DNA of 9,923 bases from Prolixibacteraceae bacterium (GTDB taxonomy: Bacteria > Bacteroidota > Bacteroidia > Bacteroidales > Prolixibacteraceae), in assembly GCA_003450125.1 (NCBI GenBank), contig DMFR01000398.1:4146-14068 (forward strand), in the 5' to 3' direction. The notes below the pieces were generated by a model. It saw only the letters and a list, made by a program, of their open reading frames with translations, made no database searches and was not told the origin of the DNA. The position numbers and the translations under genes are program-made. How positions within the stretch are numbered: position 1 is the stretch's first letter; every line of letters starts with the position of its first letter. Positions 6,946 through 9,923 of the stretch are shown here, piece after piece.

Positions 6946-6972
6946 CCTCAGGTTGCCGAAAATTACATTATT
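6927..6972 (-). terminator. Long hairpin ending the pyrBI-fRMsr operon
   Basis: A 15-bp perfect outer stem (6927-6941 with 6958-6972: AATAATGTAATTTTC and its complement) encloses a second stem CAACC/GGTTG (6943-6947, 6951-6955). On the minus strand the hairpin is followed by CG and six Ts (6919-6924), giving a terminator-like shape 60 bases after the stop of the reductase gene. The stem is mostly A-T, so termination strength is uncertain. It also overlaps the dedA promoter, so a regulatory role is possible. Confidence 0.55.
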
Positions 6973-7031
6973 AAACAAACCAAATCAATAAATTATCGGA
7001 AATTCAAATATATATTTTCAATCCAGTTTGA

Positions 7032-7487
7032 TTAGAAGCAGTCAGTCAATAGATTACATACTTTGCTGAGAAACTCGCTATCCGCCTTGGTAAAAGGGGC
7101 CGGTGAATGACTGTCGATATCCAGTTCAGCGACAAATCTTCCATCTTTCAATACCGGGACCACAATCTCTGACTGGACATCAAGGCCGCAGGAAATGTAA
7201 TTTTCTACTTGCGTTACATCCTGCACCATCATGGTCTGACCACTTTCAGCTACCTGTCCGCAAATGCCTTTCCCCATAGCGATATGGGTATGGGGAGTTG
7301 GCTTTCCGACAAAGGGACCTAGCACCAGTTCGTTATTTCCCGGATCAAGGACATAAAAGCCCACCCAATCGTAATGGTAAACATCCTGCTTAAGGAGTTC
7401 ACAAATCCGGAACAGCAAATCGTCCGGCTTATTTTTTACCAATTCTTCAATCTTCTGATAAACTTCAGTGAATTTTGTTGATGTCAT
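7032..7487 (-). CDS. Free methionine-(R)-sulfoxide reductase (GAF domain)
   Basis: A 151-residue single GAF-domain protein of the fRMsr (MsrC, YebR) family, which reduces free methionine-R-sulfoxide in the cytoplasm. Family landmarks are DWVGFYVLD (40-48), ELVLGPFVGKP (53-63), MGKGICGQVAESG (71-83), ISCGLDVQSEIVVPV (98-112) and ELDIDSHSPAPF (121-132). The E. coli enzyme has three conserved cysteines (84, 94, 118). Here the second (Cys76) and third (Cys100) are present, but the position of the first reads GKPTPHTHI, with no cysteine. The enzyme would have to work with two cysteines or use another resolving residue. It is the third gene of the pyrB-pyrI operon, starting 7 bases after the pyrI stop, with an AAGAGAAGA purine stretch before the ATG that may serve as a weak ribosome site. 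Function is by family; the changed cysteine lowers certainty about activity. Confidence 0.88.
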   Translation of the reverse strand: MTSTKFTEVYQKIEELVKNKPDDLLFRICELLKQDVYHYDWVGFYVLDPGNNELVLGPFVGKPTPHTHIAMGKGICGQVAESGQTMMVQDVTQVENYISCGLDVQSEIVVPVLKDGRFVAELDIDSHSPAPFTKADSEFLSKVCNLLTDCF

Positions 7488-7494
7488 TCTTCTC

Positions 7495-7965
7495 TTATTT
7501 AATCACCATTTGGTGTTCGTGGGTAATTTTCTCGCAATATTTACATTTCAGGTCAAGCGGGTTTTTCGATATGACATTGAAATAGGTGGTAATTTCTTCA
7601 TTGTTGGTGATGCACTTTGGATTAAAGCACTTCACAATGCCAATTACCTTATCCGGAACTTCAACTATGCGCTTTTCGACCACTTCGTAATCACGGATGA
7701 TGTTCAGCTTGGCATTTCTGGCAATCAGTGATATCTTGTTGATTTCATCATCTTCAAAAAACACATCAGAGACCTTGATAATGGCTTTGCTGCCCATCTT
7801 TTCACTTTCGAAATTAAAGCCAAAGGTAATTTGAGATTTGACTCTTTCCAAGCCAAGGATGGAAATAACTTTGAACAGGTTTTCAGAAGGAATGTGATCG
7901 ATAACAGTGCCATCGTTGATGGCGCTCACTTTTAATTTTAATTTCTTTTTTAAACTATCGCTCAT
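7495..7965 (-). CDS. pyrI: Aspartate carbamoyltransferase regulatory subunit
   Basis: A 156-residue PyrI, the nucleotide-binding regulatory chain that assembles with PyrB trimers into the allosteric ATCase holoenzyme. The N-terminal allosteric domain is intact (KVSAINDGTVIDHIPSENL at 12-30, FKVISILGL at 31-39). The C-terminal zinc domain has all four cysteines in the expected spacing: Cys113 and Cys118 in VKCFNPKCITNNE, Cys141 and Cys144 in LKCKYCEK. This matches 109, 114, 138 and 141 of the E. coli chain. A zinc-bound PyrI implies class B-type holoenzyme assembly, presumably with CTP/UTP and ATP control. The start is 8 bases after the pyrB stop and the stop is 7 bases before the reductase gene, so the three are surely one transcript. 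Confidence 0.96.
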   Translation of the reverse strand: MSDSLKKKLKLKVSAINDGTVIDHIPSENLFKVISILGLERVKSQITFGFNFESEKMGSKAIIKVSDVFFEDDEINKISLIARNAKLNIIRDYEVVEKRIVEVPDKVIGIVKCFNPKCITNNEEITTYFNVISKNPLDLKCKYCEKITHEHQMVIK

Positions 7966-7973
7966 GGCTGTTC

Positions 7974-8882
7974 TTATTTTAGGTTGAGGATATGTGCAAT
8001 AATGGCCTGCCGGGTAAAAACGCCGTTACGGGCCTGGGTAAAATAGTAAGCTTTTTCATTCTTATCCACATCGGGATGAATTTCGTTGATCCTGGGAAGG
8101 GGATGAAGGATGCGCATATTAGGCTTGGTGCCTTTCAACATGTCGTTTTTCAGAATATATACGTTTTTAACTTTCTCATATTCAATAGGGTCCATAAATC
8201 GTTCCTTCTGAACTCTTGTCATGTAGATAATATCAGCATGGTTGATATTGTCATTGATTTCAGTATGCTCGAAATACCGGATTCCCTTATCGGCCAGGAA
8301 CATTTTATATTCTTCGGGCATGGACAGTTCTTCTGGGGCAATGAAATTAAATATCGGGTTCTTGAATTCGGTCATGGCCATCAGTAAAGAATGAACTGTA
8401 CGTCCGTATTTCAGGTCACCGATCATAAAAATATTGATATTATCTAGCCTTCCCTGTGTTTTCAGGATGGAATACATGTCCAGTAAGGTTTGAGTAGGGT
8501 GCTGGTTGGCCCCGTCACCGGCATTGATCACTGGCACATCAGCCACCTCAGCGGCATATCTTGCACTTCCTTCCAAGGGATGACGCATTACAATCAGGTC
8601 CACATAATTGCTTACCATCCTGATTGTATCATGCAAGGTCTCCCCTTTAGAGACGCTGGAAGAACCGGCATCCGAAAATCCCACAATACGGCCCCCCAGA
8701 CGATTGATTGCCGTTTCGAAGCTTAAACGTGTTCGGGTGGAAGGTTCAAAGAACAAAGAAGCCACAACCTTACCTTCAAGTAATCTCTGGTTTGGATTTT
8801 CTTCAAAATCGGCTGCGAGTTTCAAAATACGCAGATAATCTTCCTTTGAATAATCGGTGATCGAAATTAAGTCTTTCTTCAT
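7974..8882 (-). CDS. pyrB: Aspartate carbamoyltransferase catalytic subunit
   Basis: PyrB condenses carbamoyl phosphate with aspartate to give carbamoyl-aspartate, the first committed step of UMP synthesis. With the start chosen here it has 302 residues. Visible sites are FFEPSTRTRLSFETA (44-58) with the carbamoyl-phosphate loop STRTR (48-52), SSSVSKGE (74-81) whose Ser and Lys reach in from the neighbouring subunit, HPTQTLLD (128-135), the aspartate-side DLKYGRTVHSL (156-166), and HPLPR (260-264). The frame is open ten codons further to an ATG at 8912, but that ATG lies next to the T-tract of the leader terminator, and homologues begin with a sequence like MKKDLISITDYS, so 8882 is preferred. 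The stop is 8 bases from pyrI. Expression is probably set by the attenuator-like leader just upstream. Confidence 0.97.
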   Translation of the reverse strand: MKKDLISITDYSKEDYLRILKLAADFEENPNQRLLEGKVVASLFFEPSTRTRLSFETAINRLGGRIVGFSDAGSSSVSKGETLHDTIRMVSNYVDLIVMRHPLEGSARYAAEVADVPVINAGDGANQHPTQTLLDMYSILKTQGRLDNINIFMIGDLKYGRTVHSLLMAMTEFKNPIFNFIAPEELSMPEEYKMFLADKGIRYFEHTEINDNINHADIIYMTRVQKERFMDPIEYEKVKNVYILKNDMLKGTKPNMRILHPLPRINEIHPDVDKNEKAYYFTQARNGVFTRQAIIAHILNLK

Positions 8883-8895
8883 TTTATATTTTGAT

Positions 8896-9093
8896 TTAAG
8901 TATTTGAAGCAAAAAAAAGCCAACAGAAATAACTTTTCTCTTGGCTTTTGGTGGAATAGGGAAATTCCATAAATAATCTGAAATGAGTCAACTCAGTAAA
9001 ATGATAAAAACAATTTAGGGAATTAGGAAATACTTTTTCAGGGCGAATAATTTCACCCAAAAAGTGAGCATATTGTTTTATCAAGTGTTTCAT
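8896..9093 (-). CDS. Putative pyrBI leader peptide (pyrL-like)
   Basis: A 65-codon open frame starting at the ATG at 9093 (a TTG codon precedes it) and ending in TAA 13 bases before pyrB. Its last codons (KSQEKSYFCWLFFASNT) are encoded by the terminator stem and T-tract. The peptide is not recognisable as a protein family, has ten phenylalanines, and is rich in codons made of Ts. In E. coli, pyrL similarly runs through the pyrBI attenuator: a ribosome close behind a UTP-starved, paused polymerase blocks the hairpin. A shorter start (ATG at 8970, 24 codons) would serve the same purpose. No Shine-Dalgarno or confident promoter is visible. Chance openness is possible, so this is a hypothesis from geometry. 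Confidence 0.35.
   Translation of the reverse strand: MKHLIKQYAHFLGEIIRPEKVFPNSLNCFYHFTELTHFRLFMEFPYSTKSQEKSYFCWLFFASNT
8911..8949 (-). terminator. Intrinsic terminator in the pyrB leader (putative attenuator)
   Basis: On the minus strand AAAAGCCAA (8941-8949) pairs perfectly with TTGGCTTTT (8915-8923). One opposed G-G pair (8924/8940) is followed by five more base pairs (8925-8929 with 8935-8939) and a 5-base loop. A run of eight Ts (8911-8918) completes a textbook intrinsic terminator aimed at pyrB, whose ATG is 28 bases further on. A terminator for yigZ alone would not be expected more than 230 bases past that gene and hard against pyrB, so attenuation of pyrBI is the better reading. Confidence 0.8.
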
Positions 9094-9181
9094 CAAAGCC
9101 TAAAATTAGTTGGTTTTTCTGATCCTTTCATTTTTAGGGCACAATATTTATTAAAAGGTTATTAACATCTGGTCTTAATCG

Positions 9182-9781
9182 CTAAATTAAAATAACCCTT
9201 ACGCTTTCAATCTTCAATAATCCTTGTTCAATTCGGTCTGATTCACTGAGCCTTATGTGTGTTTTTATTTTGCAATTCAGGTCGAATAGCGGGTCAATTT
9301 GAACTAGCTTTTCGTCTTTAAAAACTTTCATCACTTCGTTCATCACACTGTAATCAAACTCAATCAATAAATTTTTCTCTACCTGCTTCTCTACAATTTC
9401 GGACTGGTTAATGGCATCCAAAGCCGCAGTACGGTATGCATTGATTAATCCGCTTACGCCCAATAAAGTCCCTCCGAAATACCGTACAACCACTATCAGT
9501 ATATTGGTCAGGTCAAAGCTCTGTATTTGCCCTAAAATAGGTTTCCCGCCTGTGGAAGAGGGTTCACCATCATCATTCACCCTAAAAAGCAGTTTCTCAG
9601 CTCCCAGTCTCCATGCATAACAATGATGGCGCGCTGAATGGTGCTCTTTTTTAATGGAATGAACAATCTCCCTGATTTCTTCTTCAGAATTTACTGGAAA
9701 GGCAAAAGATAGGAATCGGCTTCCTTTGTCCTTAAACAATCCTTCCGAAGGTTTTTCTATGGTTTTATATGTATCTTCCAT
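9182..9781 (-). CDS. yigZ: YigZ/IMPACT family protein (UPF0029)
   Basis: A 199-residue protein of the YigZ/IMPACT family. The N-terminal UPF0029 domain (about 15-125) shows SARHHCYAWRLG (49-60), DDGEPSSTGGKPIL (70-83) and the signature VVRYFGGTLLGVSGLINAY (98-116). The C-terminal DUF1949-type domain (about 134-190) resembles an RNA-binding EF-G domain IV-like fold. Eukaryotic IMPACT regulates Gcn2; the bacterial role is not established, though a link to RNA or translation is often proposed from the fold. The length is typical (about 200). It lies upstream of pyrB on the same strand but is separated by 299 bases and a terminator, so it is likely a separate unit. Its own upstream side is closed by a bidirectional terminator. 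No Shine-Dalgarno is seen before the ATG. Confidence 0.93.
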   Translation of the reverse strand: MEDTYKTIEKPSEGLFKDKGSRFLSFAFPVNSEEEIREIVHSIKKEHHSARHHCYAWRLGAEKLLFRVNDDGEPSSTGGKPILGQIQSFDLTNILIVVVRYFGGTLLGVSGLINAYRTAALDAINQSEIVEKQVEKNLLIEFDYSVMNEVMKVFKDEKLVQIDPLFDLNCKIKTHIRLSESDRIEQGLLKIESVRVILI

Positions 9782-9813
9782 TTGCCGTTAGATGAAGCGG
9801 ATTGGCTTACAAT

Positions 9814-9845
9814 AAAAAAAGCAGATCAAACTGACCTGCTTTTTT
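9814..9845. terminator. Bidirectional intrinsic terminator
   Basis: GCAGATC (9821-9827) pairs with GACCTGC (9833-9839), including one G-T pair, around a 5-base loop. The stem is flanked by seven As (9814-9820) on one side and six Ts (9840-9845) on the other, so either strand gives a hairpin with a U-tract. On the minus strand it lies just after the stop of the gene entering from the right and ends that transcript before yigZ. Confidence 0.85.
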
Positions 9846-9848
9846 ATA

Positions 9849-9923
9849 TTATAATTTCAGTTTCTTGTCAATCTCATCTACACAGAGCTTAAAACTCTTT
9901 TCTGTTTCTTTTAAGTTGTTGAC
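9849..9923 (-). CDS. C-terminal end of an unidentified protein (cut by window edge)
   Basis: The minus-strand frame is open from the right edge to a TAA at 9849-9851 and encodes 24 residues ending in SFKLCVDEIDKKLKL. The tail is charged and likely helical. It is followed within 4 bases by a terminator on the same strand, which supports a real gene end. I do not recognise the family from this much; the other minus-strand frames were not assessed in detail. Confidence 0.65.
   Translation of the reverse strand, partial: VNNLKETEKSFKLCVDEIDKKLKL

Larger units (their letters stand above)
8883..9181 (-). promoter_or_regulatory. pyrB leader region
   Basis: A 299-base gap between yigZ and pyrB. Besides the terminator and leader frame it holds two small hairpins upstream of the terminator on the minus strand: TGAG-TTGA-CTCA (8984-8995) and GGAAT/ATTCC (8953-8957, 8964-8968, 6-base loop, ending 3 bases before the terminator stem). 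T-rich stretches follow around 8996-9012. GGCTTT at 9095-9100 (minus) could pair with AAAGCC of the terminator's first arm, a weak 6-bp antiterminator. I cannot place a convincing TTG/TAnnTTTG promoter, so the leader may be read from its own unseen promoter or from yigZ. Confidence 0.45.

Noticed and set aside
8883..8912. Ten-codon N-terminal extension of pyrB to the ATG at 8912
   Set aside because: The extra codons lie at and just after the terminator T-tract and are not expected in PyrB; the inner ATG gives the normal N-terminus.

Overview
The window looks like an ordinary housekeeping stretch of a Bacteroidota chromosome, probably Bacteroidales or a relative. The signs are a 712-residue Tex, pyrB and pyrI side by side, short AT-rich gaps with almost no Shine-Dalgarno sequences, and several upstream sites resembling the Bacteroidota -7 element TAnnTTTG. 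Coding DNA is of moderate GC and the gaps are strongly AT-rich. I see no transposase, integrase, CRISPR array, tRNA or rRNA. The taxonomic reading is inference from gene content and promoter style.

Layout. Positions 1-413 are AT-rich, with at most the last codons of a gene entering from the left. tex (414-2552, +) runs tail to tail into a minus-strand pair: a conserved-looking 87-residue acidic protein followed by a 66-residue PspC-domain protein, joined by an ATGA overlap. dapF (3302-4135, +) converges on an APC-family amino-acid permease (4150-5676, -). A 559-bp gap follows, holding a 135-bp near-perfect palindrome whose arms are built from 11-bp tandem units. A DedA-family membrane protein (from 6236, -) comes next; its true start is probably 60 bases inside the longest frame. 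Then comes a tight minus-strand operon in the order pyrB, pyrI, free-methionine-(R)-sulfoxide reductase (gaps of 8 and 7 bp). A 299-bp leader separates pyrB from an upstream yigZ/IMPACT gene, and a bidirectional terminator separates yigZ from the last 24 codons of a gene that continues past the right edge.

How the parts work together. pyrB and pyrI make the catalytic and regulatory chains of aspartate carbamoyltransferase, the first committed step of pyrimidine synthesis. A strong intrinsic terminator pointing at pyrB ends about 30 bases before its start codon. A 65-codon Phe-rich open frame runs straight through that terminator and stops 13 bases before pyrB. This is the geometry of the enterobacterial pyrL-pyrBI attenuator and is the best candidate regulatory system here. 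The second is the palindrome at 5925-6059. The other genes (lysine/peptidoglycan precursor, amino-acid import, membrane and envelope proteins, RNA-binding Tex) are unlinked housekeeping functions.
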